A DNA stretch of 55,031 nt from an uncultured Collinsella sp. (GTDB taxonomy: Bacteria; Actinomycetota; Coriobacteriia; Coriobacteriales; Coriobacteriaceae), in contig UQSB01000007.1 in assembly GCA_900543505.1 (NCBI GenBank), positions 1 through 55,031 of the forward strand, in the 5' to 3' direction. The translations under genes were made by a program, and so were the position numbers. The notes under the pieces are model-generated. The model saw only the letters and a list, made by a program, of their open reading frames with translations, did not search any database and was not told the origin of the DNA. How positions within the stretch are numbered: position 1 is the first letter of the stretch; each line of letters starts with the position of its first letter. Of this stretch, positions 1 through 8,115 are shown piece after piece.

Positions 1-2
1 AG

Positions 3-473
3 AACAGGCAGGTCAGGTTCCTTGCCGCCCGGATATCGGAGGCCCTCGACGAGGCCGGGGCCCTCGAGGCCGAGACGGCGGCGCTGCTCGAGGGCGACGA
101 GACCTACGCGTGCCTGCTCACCGTGCCCGGCATCGGCCCGAGGACCGCGGCGCAGCTCGCGGTGTCGGTCGACATCGCGAGGTTCCCGGACCACGACCAC
201 CTGGCCTCGTACCGCGGCATAGCCCCGAGGGTGAGGAGCTCCGGCACGTCGGTGAGGTCGGTCAGGGCGTCCAGGCGGGGCGACGCGAGGCTCAAGTCCC
301 TGCTGATCTTCTCGTGCAACAGCCTGGTGAGGTCCTCGGGGCGCTACGGCGAGTACTACCGGGCCTGCAGGGCGCGGGGCATGGGGCACGGGCGGGCGCT
401 CAAGGCCGTCGCGAGGAAGCGGCTCAGGGCGATATACGCCGTGATGCGCGACCGGGTGCCCTACCGGGAGTAG
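3..473 (+). CDS. IS110-family transposase, C-terminal part (cut by window edge)
   Basis: Open reading frame entering from the left edge and ending at the TAG at 471-473. About 156 residues are visible. They carry the helix-hairpin-helix-like LLTVPGIGPRTA segment and the following YRGIAPRVRSSG and GDARLKSLLIF segments, typical of the C-terminal transposase_20 domain of IS110/IS116/IS902 proteins, which holds the serine part of the hybrid active site. The N-terminal RuvC-like DEDD domain must lie outside the window. Arg- and Gly-rich, with very high GC. Nothing shows whether the full element is intact. The family call is confident; activity is unknown. Confidence 0.88.
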   Translation, partial: NRQVRFLAARISEALDEAGALEAETAALLEGDETYACLLTVPGIGPRTAAQLAVSVDIARFPDHDHLASYRGIAPRVRSSGTSVRSVRASRRGDARLKSLLIFSCNSLVRSSGRYGEYYRACRARGMGHGRALKAVARKRLRAIYAVMRDRVPYRE

Positions 474-636
474 CGTCGAAGGTTGACAAAACTATAGGAA
501 CACCCAATGAGTACCCAATGAGTAAACAAAGAGTGCGACGGAATGGCTCCCCTTGGCAGCTTAAAGCCGTCATGCAGGAACCATTCCGTCGCAGCCTAAT
601 GAAAGGGACTGGGTTGTAAATGTTGGAGAAGAGCCG
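474..636. mobile_element. Probable right end of the IS110-type element, with hairpin
   Basis: Non-coding stretch after the transposase. A TTGACA lies at 483-488, ten bases past the stop codon. Two direct copies of ACCCAATGAGTA follow at about 503-524. A 13-bp perfect inverted repeat (TGCGACGGAATGG at 534-546 and its complement at 581-593) encloses 34 bases. The exact element boundary cannot be set from one copy. Confidence 0.4.
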
Positions 637-1950
637 TTAGCGCCCGGGGGCCAGGATCACCAGCGCGTCGTGCTCAAAGGGATGCTGCGCCACGCGCACG
701 GTGCCGTCACCGTTGTCACGGACGGGCAGCTTTGCGATGCGCTTGTCCTCCATGTCGAGGACCGTCGCCGTCCAGCCACGCGCGCCGTCGAGCTTAAACT
801 TGAGCGCCGTGGTGCGCGGCAGGTACGTGACGACGCGATCGCCAACGCGCGCCACACGGATGGCCTCGCGCGCGTCGTCGAGGAGCTCCTGCGCCGGAAC
901 CACGGCAAGTGCATCGTCGGCAGCCGTAGCGCCCAGGGCGGCAAGCACGTGCTCGATCGCGCCAAAGTCCCACACACCCGCAAACTGCAGGCACTCTTGC
1001 CAGCGGAACGGCATGTCAAAGCCCTCGCCCAGCACCGAACCTTGGCTGCGCGATGTCTGCCAGTTCCAAACGCCGTGTGCGCCGTAAGTTACGCCGGCAC
1101 TGGCGCCGGCAAGAATCGACGACCATACGCTCGCGCGGCAATCCTGCGCGGTGAAGCGCCAGTACACATTGCGCGACGCACCCATCTGCTCGTAACAAGG
1201 CTCAGAGTTGACCATCGGCTTTTTAGGGTAGTTGGCGATAAAGTCCTGCGGCAGACGCCATGCCTCGGGCTGGCCCTCGTAGTTGTGGCCGGGCTGGAAC
1301 ATATAAAAGTCCAGACGGTCCAGATACTGCGCCGGAATGGTGCGATTGGCGCGGTTGATATGCATGGTGCGCAGCGCCTCGGGCGCGCGCTTGACGACCT
1401 CGTCGAGCGCGTCCTCGTAATAGGCGATCGCCTCGTCGCCGGCAAAGTCGGTATCGCCCGTCACCACGTAGACGGGGTTGAACTCGCCCAGGTTCTCGAC
1501 GACGCGGGCAACGTGGGCACGGACCTCCTCACGCGGCATAACCTCGGCGCCGCAACGCTCGGCGATCTTGGCACCCCAGGTACCGGGCACGTAGTTGCAC
1601 CACATAAGCACGAGCGCCGGACGGATGCCGTGCTCGACGGCAGCACGGCACATGGCGGCGGCGCGGTCCCAATATGCCTGGTTGGGACGGGACCAATCAA
1701 AGTGCACGCCGTCCTCGCTGGCATAGGGCCAAATGCCCAGGTCGGGGCAGCAGCGGTCCCACTGCGGCAGCGTGTTGATCTGCAGCACATTCATGCCCTG
1801 CTCGGCACGGCGGGTCAGGTAGTAGTTCCAGTCATCCTCGGCAATGCTCGTAAATGCGCTCCAGCACGTATCGGCAAACCAGAAGAACGGTTTGCCCTCG
1901 CACAAAAAGCCGTCCTGGCGACCGTTGACGGTCAGCTTTCCCAAACTCAT
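637..1950 (-). CDS. GH140 / DUF4038 apiosidase-like glycoside hydrolase
   Basis: 437 residues. The N-terminal half is a DUF4038 (apiosidase-like) TIM barrel: the KPFFWFADTCWSAF opening, then GMNVLQINTLPQWD. The conserved acids expected for the family are in VTGDTDF (around residue 190) and NSEPCYE (around residue 275). The last 90 residues look like the small beta domain that usually follows. There is no signal peptide, so it should act in the cytoplasm, unlike the exported Bacteroides apiosidases. Start set at ATG 1950 because AAAGGA lies 7-8 bases upstream; an ATG at 1956 is too close to that site. It lies 208 bases downstream of a PTS EIIBC gene, in the same direction, with two hairpins between. 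Known GH140 enzymes release D-apiose; the substrate here is inferred. Confidence 0.85.
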   Translation of the reverse strand: MSLGKLTVNGRQDGFLCEGKPFFWFADTCWSAFTSIAEDDWNYYLTRRAEQGMNVLQINTLPQWDRCCPDLGIWPYASEDGVHFDWSRPNQAYWDRAAAMCRAAVEHGIRPALVLMWCNYVPGTWGAKIAERCGAEVMPREEVRAHVARVVENLGEFNPVYVVTGDTDFAGDEAIAYYEDALDEVVKRAPEALRTMHINRANRTIPAQYLDRLDFYMFQPGHNYEGQPEAWRLPQDFIANYPKKPMVNSEPCYEQMGASRNVYWRFTAQDCRASVWSSILAGASAGVTYGAHGVWNWQTSRSQGSVLGEGFDMPFRWQECLQFAGVWDFGAIEHVLAALGATAADDALAVVPAQELLDDAREAIRVARVGDRVVTYLPRTTALKFKLDGARGWTATVLDMEDKRIAKLPVRDNGDGTVRVAQHPFEHDALVILAPGR

Positions 1951-1991
1951 CTGCATGTCCTTTCGTTTGATAAAGGATTTGCGAACCGCCG

Positions 1992-2024
1992 GGGGCTTTC
2001 GCGGTAACCCCGTGCGAAAGCCCC
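1992..2024 (-). terminator. Hairpin in the leader of the GH140 gene
   Basis: GGGGCTTTCGC at 1992-2002 pairs perfectly with 2014-2024 (11-base loop). It sits between the PTS terminator and the GH140 start and has no clear U-tract, so it is more likely an RNA-processing or stability hairpin than a full terminator. Confidence 0.4.
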
Positions 2025-2081
2025 TGCCGCTTGGCAAACCCTCGCGGGCGAATCCCGTCCGCCCCATCAGTCTACCTTGCA

Positions 2082-2117
2082 AGAAGGGCCCCGCCGGGCT
2101 TACGCCTGACGGGGCCC
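2082..2117 (-). terminator. Rho-independent terminator after the PTS gene
   Basis: On the minus strand a GGGCCCCG-type stem (2110-2117 with 2086-2093, extended inward with mismatches) is followed by TTCTT. It lies 40 bases after the stop of the EIIBC gene and before the GH140 gene, so GH140 expression may depend on read-through. Confidence 0.65.
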
Positions 2118-2158
2118 CGTCGTGTAGGTGAGGTCATATGTGACCGAACGGTTTGGCC

Positions 2159-3586
2159 TTAGGCCTCCATCTCGGCGAGTTCCTCCTTGGAGAAGCCGCA
2201 GGCAAAGACGACGGCAGCGGCGATGACAAAGGAGATTGCCATACCAACGATAGCCCAGACGGTGTTCATCTGGCCACCCTGCAGGTAGTTGGTGAAGACC
2301 AGGAAGTTGGACGCACCGCCTGCGAGGTAGTAGGCAACACCCATGAGGCCGGAGAACACAGCGCCGATGGCACCGCCGATGAACATGCCGAGCATGGTGC
2401 GGCGGAAGCGCATGAGGATACCGAAGAGCGCAGGCTCGGTAACGCCGCCGGCGATGGCGGAGATGACGTAACCGATGGCAAGGGACTTCTCGTCGGGGTT
2501 CTTCATCTTGAGGAAGGCACCGAAGGCGCAGCCCCAGACAGCGGCCATAGCGCAGTTGGTGGAAACGAAGACGAAGGGATCGTAGCCGGCGGCGATGATC
2601 TGAACCTGAGCAAGCAGGATGACGGGCATGTGCATGCCGCAGACCACGAAGAGCTGCCAGAAGGCACCGAGGACGGCCATGACGATCAGGATACCGATGC
2701 CGCCAAGGTCAGCAAGGCCGAAGAGGGCGTTAGCGATCAGCGTACCGATCTCGTTGCCGATCGGGGCGAGGACGATGAAGGCGATGGGGATGGTGACGAT
2801 CATGGTGCAGAACGGCGTGAAGACCGTGGAGAGCACGTCGGGCATGACCTTCTTAAAGAACTTCTCGATGAAGTAGAGGACGGGCACCGAAAGGATGATC
2901 GGCAGGACGGACTGCTGATAGTTGGCAGCGGCGATCTGGATGCCGTAGACGGAGATGATTCCGCCGCCCTCCTGGGTGGCGACGCTCACCACGGAAGGAG
3001 CCATGAGGGCGCCACCGAGCAGCATGCCGAGCACGGGGCTGGCGCCGAGCTTCTTAGCCGCGGCATAACCCAGGTAGATGGGGATAAAGGTGAACGTGGC
3101 CTCGTACAGCGTGGTGTAGAGGAACGTATAGGTCGGGTCGTCGGCCGAGAGCACACCGAGCATGGTGGGGCCGAGGACGGCCGCGATGGTACGGAACAGA
3201 CCGCCGGCCATGAGCAGCGGGATGAGCTGGGTCATGGAGCCCGACAGATAGTCAAGGATGATGTTCGGCAGATTCTTGAGCTCGAACTTCTGCTTGGAAG
3301 CATCGAGGTTCTCGTCGACGGCGGCACCCTGCTTGACGCCGGAGATGGCGACGAACTCGGCGAGCACCTTGGGCACGTTCTGGCCGATGATGACCTGGAG
3401 CTGGCTGCCGGCGAACTGGCATCCCAGAACACCCTTGACCTTCTTGATCTTCTCCACGTCGGCCTTGTTGTTGTCCTTGAGCGTCAGGCGCAGGCGCGTC
3501 ATGCAGTTGGTGGCGACGGAAACATTCTCCGCACCGCCCACGAGCTCGAGGACATCGGTGGCAATCTGCTTGTTATCTACTGCCAT
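2159..3586 (-). CDS. PTS transporter subunit EIIBC (glucose/beta-glucoside superfamily)
   Basis: 475 residues. Residues 1-85 form an EIIB domain with the phosphocysteine in NCMTRLRL (Cys28). Residues 110-465 form an EIIC domain with about ten hydrophobic segments, including the conserved GVTEPALFGI stretch. There is no EIIA domain, so a separate EIIA must donate phosphate. It should import and phosphorylate a sugar or glycoside. Start set at ATG 3586, with GGAGGGG five bases upstream, rather than the longer frame beginning at 3601. The gene opens an operon that continues into the apiosidase-like GH140 gene, which suggests an apiosyl or other plant beta-glycoside as cargo (inference). The upstream region carries palindromic operators. 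Confidence 0.92.
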   Translation of the reverse strand: MAVDNKQIATDVLELVGGAENVSVATNCMTRLRLTLKDNNKADVEKIKKVKGVLGCQFAGSQLQVIIGQNVPKVLAEFVAISGVKQGAAVDENLDASKQKFELKNLPNIILDYLSGSMTQLIPLLMAGGLFRTIAAVLGPTMLGVLSADDPTYTFLYTTLYEATFTFIPIYLGYAAAKKLGASPVLGMLLGGALMAPSVVSVATQEGGGIISVYGIQIAAANYQQSVLPIILSVPVLYFIEKFFKKVMPDVLSTVFTPFCTMIVTIPIAFIVLAPIGNEIGTLIANALFGLADLGGIGILIVMAVLGAFWQLFVVCGMHMPVILLAQVQIIAAGYDPFVFVSTNCAMAAVWGCAFGAFLKMKNPDEKSLAIGYVISAIAGGVTEPALFGILMRFRRTMLGMFIGGAIGAVFSGLMGVAYYLAGGASNFLVFTNYLQGGQMNTVWAIVGMAISFVIAAAVVFACGFSKEELAEMEA

Positions 3587-3692
3587 GGGACCCCTCCCCA
3601 TATCTTCGTGTGCCAGCCCCCTGGGGCTTAGGCACGCCTTTGGCCCGGCGACTATAACCCCTTACGGTTGCCGGACCCTTGGATACGCTTTT

Positions 3693-3709
3693 GTAAACAA
3701 GGTGTTTAC
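3693..3709. promoter_or_regulatory. Operator-like palindrome GTAAACA-AGG-TGTTTAC
   Basis: Perfect 7-bp arms around a 3-base centre, upstream of the EIIBC gene. The same GTAAACA/TGTTTAC half-sites recur in front of the isomerase operon at 27645-27681. Confidence 0.5.
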
Positions 3710-3893
3710 TGAACGTTTACGGGCTTTAGTTTACACGGAGCGCCGAATTTATGGCAATTTTGCCGTCTACAGTCCGGTGAACGGTGGGAAATCGGGGGTG
3801 AACGTATTTGAATGGCGGGAAATGGTCTCTTTGACCCTCTATTGATATATAGCCATTTACGTGGGATTTTATTTTGATGAACACCTCACTGAT

Positions 3894-3911
3894 CTGTTAA
3901 CTCATCAACAG
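3894..3911. promoter_or_regulatory. Operator-like palindrome CTGTTAACTCATCAACAG
   Basis: 18-base near-palindrome with the core pattern GTTRAYNYATYAAC. Two further copies of the same pattern precede the alpha/beta hydrolase gene at 42982. Confidence 0.4.
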
Positions 3912-3930
3912 AATCCCTGCTAGAAGCTAG

Positions 3931-3944
3931 TAAACATATGTTTA
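3931..3944. promoter_or_regulatory. Operator-like palindrome TAAACATATGTTTA
   Basis: Perfect 14-bp palindrome of the TAAACA/TGTTTA type, mid-way between the divergent genes. Proposed binding site of the LacI-family regulator encoded at 27876-28886 (inference). Confidence 0.5.
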
Positions 3945-4012
3945 GTAGCTCACGACGTGTTCAATTTTGCCGTTTACCGAGTTCATCTGGTTATTCTTCA
4001 ATTCTAGATTAC

Positions 4013-4028
4013 ACTAAACATGTTTAGT
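4013..4028. promoter_or_regulatory. Operator-like palindrome ACTAAACATGTTTAGT
   Basis: Perfect 16-bp palindrome ending 48 bases before the esterase-like gene start. Its position fits repression of the plus-strand transcript. Same half-site family as the copies around the LacI gene. Confidence 0.55.
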
Positions 4029-4076
4029 TTGTATTGCCGCAGATGCCAGGCATTCGCGGCGCAAGGGAGGCAGCTC

Positions 4077-5414
4077 ATGGAGCTCAAATTGTGTACCTAC
4101 GCAACCGTCACCACCTTGGGCGACTTTGGCCCCTGGATCAGCAAGGTCGTACTCGACCTGCCCTGCACCGTGCGCGCCAACGACATCGACGCGAACACCT
4201 TCCATATATATGTAGAGCGTCACGAGCGCTCGGGCGAGGTTCTGATGCGCAAGGAGCGCGGCGCCGACCATGCCGCGCCCTCCGTGGGTTACATCGACAT
4301 TCTCGCCGCATATCCGTGCGACGAGAACGGACGTAAGCTCGCCGTGGGCACCCATGTGGCGCTCGAGGTCGCCGAGCAGCGCCTGACCAAGACCATCGAA
4401 GGCGGCGTCATGGGTTCGCGCATGCTCGATGACCAGCTGCGCATCACGCAGCTCACAGCTCTTCCCGGCAACGACGGCGACGATCCCACCTGCGGCCTGG
4501 TCTTCGACACCTGCCGTGGCGATATCTGCCCCGCGCTCAAAGGCTGGAGCAACGCCACGCAAAAGACCGCCGTCGACGGTATCGCGCTCGAATACGGCTT
4601 CTTTGAGCCCAGCTTTAAGGCCGAGGACTCGGCATGCTTCAACCCCTTTGCGCCCGAGGCCGCGGCCGTGCCCCAAAAGGCACCGCTCGTGGTGTATCTG
4701 CACGGCGCCGGTGAGGGCAAGGGCGCCACGCAGGGCGAAGGCGCCACGCGCGCCTATATCGGCAACCGCGTGACGGCCATCAGCCAGGCGCAGATCCAGC
4801 GCTACTTTGGCGGCTTTGCCTGGGTGCTCGTGCCGCAGTCGCCCACGTTTTGGATGGACAACGGCGTCGAGCAGCTTGGTCACTCCAACCAGAGCATCTA
4901 CTCCCCCGTGCTCAAGGCACTTATCGATGAGTTTGTCGCCGAGCATGCCGACCGCATCGACACCGACCGCATCGTGGTCGCCGGTCTTTCCAACGGCGGC
5001 TTTATGACCCTGCGCCTGTGCGCCGACTACCCCGATTTCTTCGCCGCGGGCCTTCCCTGCTGCGCCCCGTGGTACAACGCCACGGACGAGGACGTAGCCG
5101 CGCTCGCCAAGACGCCGCTGTGGTTTACGCACTCCAAGGGCGACGAGCTCGTGTCACCGCAACAGACCGTGCTGCCGCTCACGGCGCGCCTGCGCGATGC
5201 CGGCGCCAACGTGCACCTCACCTACTTTAGCCATGTCGAGGACCTGACCGGCGTGTATCGCGAGGCCGACGGCTCGGCCAAGAAGACGTTCAACCACGGC
5301 GTGTGGATCCACCAATTCAACGACCTGTGTTATCAAGACTTCGACGGGGGCAACGTACTCATCGACGGCGAGCCGGTGGGCTGCTGGGAGTGGTCGGCCA
5401 GGGTCGACCGCTAA
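4077..5414 (+). CDS. Alpha/beta hydrolase, carbohydrate-esterase-like
   Basis: 445 residues with no signal peptide. Residues 1-185 form a beta-rich N-terminal region I do not recognise. From about 190 there is an alpha/beta hydrolase fold with LVVYLHGAGEG (oxyanion strand), the nucleophile elbow VVAGLSNGGF (a GxSxGG motif), FTHSKGDELVSP (acid loop), and a late NHGVWIH that can supply the histidine. This layout matches prolyl-oligopeptidase/PHB-depolymerase-type esterases often found in plant-glycan loci. Start chosen at ATG 4077, preceded by GGGAGG; the frame is open back to 4020. It is followed 79 bases later by the Sde182-like gene in the same direction. Substrate unknown; removal of an ester decoration from a glycoside is a guess. 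Confidence 0.78.
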   Translation: MELKLCTYATVTTLGDFGPWISKVVLDLPCTVRANDIDANTFHIYVERHERSGEVLMRKERGADHAAPSVGYIDILAAYPCDENGRKLAVGTHVALEVAEQRLTKTIEGGVMGSRMLDDQLRITQLTALPGNDGDDPTCGLVFDTCRGDICPALKGWSNATQKTAVDGIALEYGFFEPSFKAEDSACFNPFAPEAAAVPQKAPLVVYLHGAGEGKGATQGEGATRAYIGNRVTAISQAQIQRYFGGFAWVLVPQSPTFWMDNGVEQLGHSNQSIYSPVLKALIDEFVAEHADRIDTDRIVVAGLSNGGFMTLRLCADYPDFFAAGLPCCAPWYNATDEDVAALAKTPLWFTHSKGDELVSPQQTVLPLTARLRDAGANVHLTYFSHVEDLTGVYREADGSAKKTFNHGVWIHQFNDLCYQDFDGGNVLIDGEPVGCWEWSARVDR

Positions 5415-5493
5415 GCCCTCCCATCGCGGGGACCGGGGTTTAGTCTTGCCTTGCGCGTAACTGGCTGAATTGATTTTGATTGGAGCTGTTCCT

Positions 5494-7005
5494 ATGTCCC
5501 AGAAGTTGACTCGGGTGATTGTTACCACTGATATGGAAGTCGATGATATGAACTCACTTGTTCATTTGGCTCTGTATCTCAACTTGCTTGATGTTCAGGC
5601 TGTGGTGTATACGGCTTCGCAGTATCACTTTCTTGGGGATGGGGTTCATACGCTCGGCGAGGTGAATTCGCATTGGCGGACCAAAGGGCGGCGCTCTTAT
5701 GAGTGGGCTGTTGTGCCTCATGAGCCCGATCCGCTAGCCGGCGAGCTTCGTGAGTATCGGCCGTTTCCCGAGCATTGGATTGAGAGTCTCTGGAGTAATG
5801 AATATGCCCAGGCTTGGCCGCAGTTGCAGGCAAATGCGGCCGCTGCCGGTGAGCCGCCGTTTCCCACGCCCGCCCAGATGATCGAGCGCACCTTTGTGGG
5901 AAATGTTGCCTTTGAGGGTGATGTGACTGAGGAAACTGAGGGGTCTCGCGTAATTGCGCAGGCGATTCTGGATGATGATCCGCGTACGTTATGGTTGCTC
6001 AGCTGGGGTGGTATGAATACGATCGTTCGCGCCCTCATGAGTATTGCCGAGCGCTATCGCGCCACGCCCGAGTGGCCCGCCGTGCAGCAGCAGGTCTATC
6101 AGAAGGTGCGCGTGATGGGCGTTGCCGATGGCGTGGGACAGGACAACTCGTGGCTCGACCATGGGCGCGAGCTCTTTCCCGAGCTCATCTTTTGGCGTAC
6201 GCCCTATATGTATGGCAACTATTTCGACGCCAAAACAGCTCAGCCCGATACGCTGCCGCTGTTTAAGGCTCCCTGGCCCGAGCAGAATCTCACGCAGGGC
6301 AACGGCCCCCTCATGGCACGCTATATGCTCTATGGCGATGGTAAGGTCTACGAAAACGAGCCTGAGCGCTTTCAGTTTGGCAAGCATGCCCGTCTGGATT
6401 GGGGCCTGGAAGGCATGCCCGCGATGCAGTTTGAGCGCGGCGATTTTATGGCCGAAGGCGACAGCATGACCTATATTCCGCTGCTGCCGTTTGGCCTGCG
6501 CGGTATCGACGACCGCGGCTTCGATACGCTGCTGGGACGCATGTTTTTTGATGGGCATCCCGATGCGAACGCGCCCGCCGGTTTTGCCTCCATCGGCACG
6601 CCCGCAGACGACAATCTCAATCCCTATCTGCGTGCCTATCAGGAAGACTTTGCCGCCCGCGCGCAATGGTGTGCCCATGATCCGGCCATCTGCTCGCATC
6701 CGGCGCATGTTGTCGAGGTCACTGCCGACCGCAGCGCCACAGCCGGCGAGCGCGTCAACCTTACAGCGACCATCGTCGACCCCGACGGCAAGGGCTTCGA
6801 TGCACATTGGGATGTGGCCGTAGACCCATCGAGCTATGCAGGCGTCCAGGATCTGTCGATGTGGCAAGAATGCACGGTAGACACCGCTTTCATCGTGCCC
6901 GCCGACGCGCGACCCGGCGACCGCCTTGTGCTCACCCTCACCGTCCAGACGCGCGCCGAGCGCCCCTGCACCCGCTACGCCCAAATCGCCGTAACCGTGG
7001 CATAG
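5494..7005 (+). CDS. Sde182-type nucleoside-hydrolase-like protein (DUF1593)
   Basis: 503 residues. Residues 1-330 match the nucleoside-hydrolase-like domain of the Sde182/DUF1593 family: an opening TRVIVTTDMEVDDMNS (the DxExDD variant of the ribohydrolase metal motif), HTLGEVNSHW, and LLSWGGMNTIVRAL. The last 110 residues look like the Ig-like C-terminal domain of the same family (ADRSATAGERVNLTATIVDPDG). There is no signal peptide, although characterised relatives are exported cellulose-binding proteins. Start chosen at ATG 5494, with GGAG eight bases upstream; an in-frame ATG exists at 5470. Probably co-transcribed with the esterase-like gene. The reaction is unknown for the family. Confidence 0.82.
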   Translation: MSQKLTRVIVTTDMEVDDMNSLVHLALYLNLLDVQAVVYTASQYHFLGDGVHTLGEVNSHWRTKGRRSYEWAVVPHEPDPLAGELREYRPFPEHWIESLWSNEYAQAWPQLQANAAAAGEPPFPTPAQMIERTFVGNVAFEGDVTEETEGSRVIAQAILDDDPRTLWLLSWGGMNTIVRALMSIAERYRATPEWPAVQQQVYQKVRVMGVADGVGQDNSWLDHGRELFPELIFWRTPYMYGNYFDAKTAQPDTLPLFKAPWPEQNLTQGNGPLMARYMLYGDGKVYENEPERFQFGKHARLDWGLEGMPAMQFERGDFMAEGDSMTYIPLLPFGLRGIDDRGFDTLLGRMFFDGHPDANAPAGFASIGTPADDNLNPYLRAYQEDFAARAQWCAHDPAICSHPAHVVEVTADRSATAGERVNLTATIVDPDGKGFDAHWDVAVDPSSYAGVQDLSMWQECTVDTAFIVPADARPGDRLVLTLTVQTRAERPCTRYAQIAVTVA

Positions 7006-7353
7006 CAAGGGCGGCGCCCACATTCGGCAGCCGCCGCATTCGGCAAAGAGTATCCCCAGGCGTCAAACGAGCGGGGATTTTTGGACACCCAAACAACGAG
7101 AGTGGACAATCTCCCACTTTGAGCCCACAAGCAGGCCAAAAATGGGAGATTATCCACTCTCGTTCTGCGAGCACTCATTGGGGACGTACTTAAATGAGTA
7201 GTTTCACTCATTTAAGTACGTCCCCAATGAGTAGGAAAAATGGGCCATGTGTCCCAGTTGTGGAGACTCGTTGAGCCGTCTGGGTATCGTGAAAGGCTGC
7301 GCACTCCCCCATCATCAAAAGTGACACACGCTACCAGTTGATGGGAGGCAGCC
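7006..7353. repeat. Intergenic region with two long-stem inverted repeats
   Basis: Contains a 22-bp stem at 7095-7116/7143-7164 (one G-U-type mismatch, 26-base loop) and a perfect 27-bp stem at 7173-7199/7206-7232 (6-base loop). The second belongs to the ATTGGGGAC family seen at five places in this window. The rest should carry the promoter of the zinc-ribbon operon, but I cannot point to it. Confidence 0.7.
7173..7232. repeat. ATTGGGGAC-family palindromic element, perfect copy
   Basis: Two 27-bp perfectly complementary arms begin ACTCATTGGGGACGTACTTA and end AATGAGT, with a 6-base loop. Related copies: 15932-15961, 36981-37007, 45499-45607 and 49091-49247. Confidence 0.75.
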
Positions 7354-8091
7354 ATGGGCTTCTTTGACAAGATGTTCGAGAAGAAAGAGTGCGCGATTTG
7401 CGGTACCGAGCTGGGACTTCTAGGTAAGACAAAAATCAATGAAGGCTACCTGTGCAAAGAGTGCGCCGGCAAGCTCTCCCCCTACTTTCACGGCTATCGC
7501 TCCAGCACCGCGGACGATATCCGCGAGCAGATCGCCTACCGCGAGGCCAATGCCGAGCGCTTGGCGTCGTTCAACCCCACGCGCACGCTTTCTGCCGGGC
7601 GCACCAACATCATGCTCGATGAGGACGCGGGCCTGCTGATCATCACCTCGCAGAGCCGCTGGCGCGACGCCAATCCCGACATCATCGAGTTCTCGCAGGT
7701 ACTCGGCTGCGATATGGATATCGACGAGCATCGCACCGAAATCTATCGCGAGACCAAGGACGGCGAGCGCGAGAGCTACAATCCGCCGCGCTACGACCTG
7801 GATTACGACTTTAATCTGACCATTCACGTCAACACGCCGTACTTTACCGAGATCAACCTGCGCGTGAACGACTCCACCATCGATCAGCGCGGCTCCATCG
7901 AATACCGCGAGGCCAAGCGCCAGGCAACCGAGGTCCGCGACGCGCTGGTGCAGCTGCGCCAGGAGACGCGCGACAGCGTCGTGGCCGCCAAGGCCCCCAA
8001 GACCGCGGTGACCTGCCCCTTCTGCGGAGCCACCACCATTCCCGATGCCAGTGGGCGCTGCGAATACTGCGGCGGCGCCATCGGCGCATAG
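7354..8091 (+). CDS. DUF4428 protein with two zinc ribbons
   Basis: 245 residues. Residues 1-50 hold an N-terminal treble-clef-like zinc site (CAICGTELGLLGK ... CKECAGKL), the DUF4428 signature. The middle 150 residues are a soluble alpha/beta domain of unknown role. The C-terminus is a second zinc ribbon (CPFCGATTIPDASGRCEYCGG). No signal peptide or membrane segment. Start ATG 7354, with GGGAGG five bases upstream. First gene of a plus-strand set; the next starts 24 bases later and also carries zinc ribbons. Function unknown; a scaffold or membrane-stress role alongside the SPFH protein is an inference. Confidence 0.8.
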   Translation: MGFFDKMFEKKECAICGTELGLLGKTKINEGYLCKECAGKLSPYFHGYRSSTADDIREQIAYREANAERLASFNPTRTLSAGRTNIMLDEDAGLLIITSQSRWRDANPDIIEFSQVLGCDMDIDEHRTEIYRETKDGERESYNPPRYDLDYDFNLTIHVNTPYFTEINLRVNDSTIDQRGSIEYREAKRQATEVRDALVQLRQETRDSVVAAKAPKTAVTCPFCGATTIPDASGRCEYCGGAIGA

Positions 8092-8115
8092 CCTCCGGCA
8101 CGGAAAGGACCGATC

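Larger units (their letters stand above)
3587..4076. promoter_or_regulatory. Divergent AT-rich regulatory region between the PTS and esterase genes
   Basis: 490 bases without a believable gene, much more AT-rich than the flanks. It must hold two divergent promoters. It contains several palindromes listed separately: 3693-3709, 3894-3911, 3931-3944 and 4013-4028. An open frame crossing part of it on plus is low-complexity antisense and is rejected. Confidence 0.7.

Noticed and set aside
2153..3631. 492-codon plus-strand frame opposite the PTS EIIBC gene
   Set aside because: His/Asp/Gly-rich translation mirroring a GC-rich gene on the other strand; no ribosome site or family resemblance.
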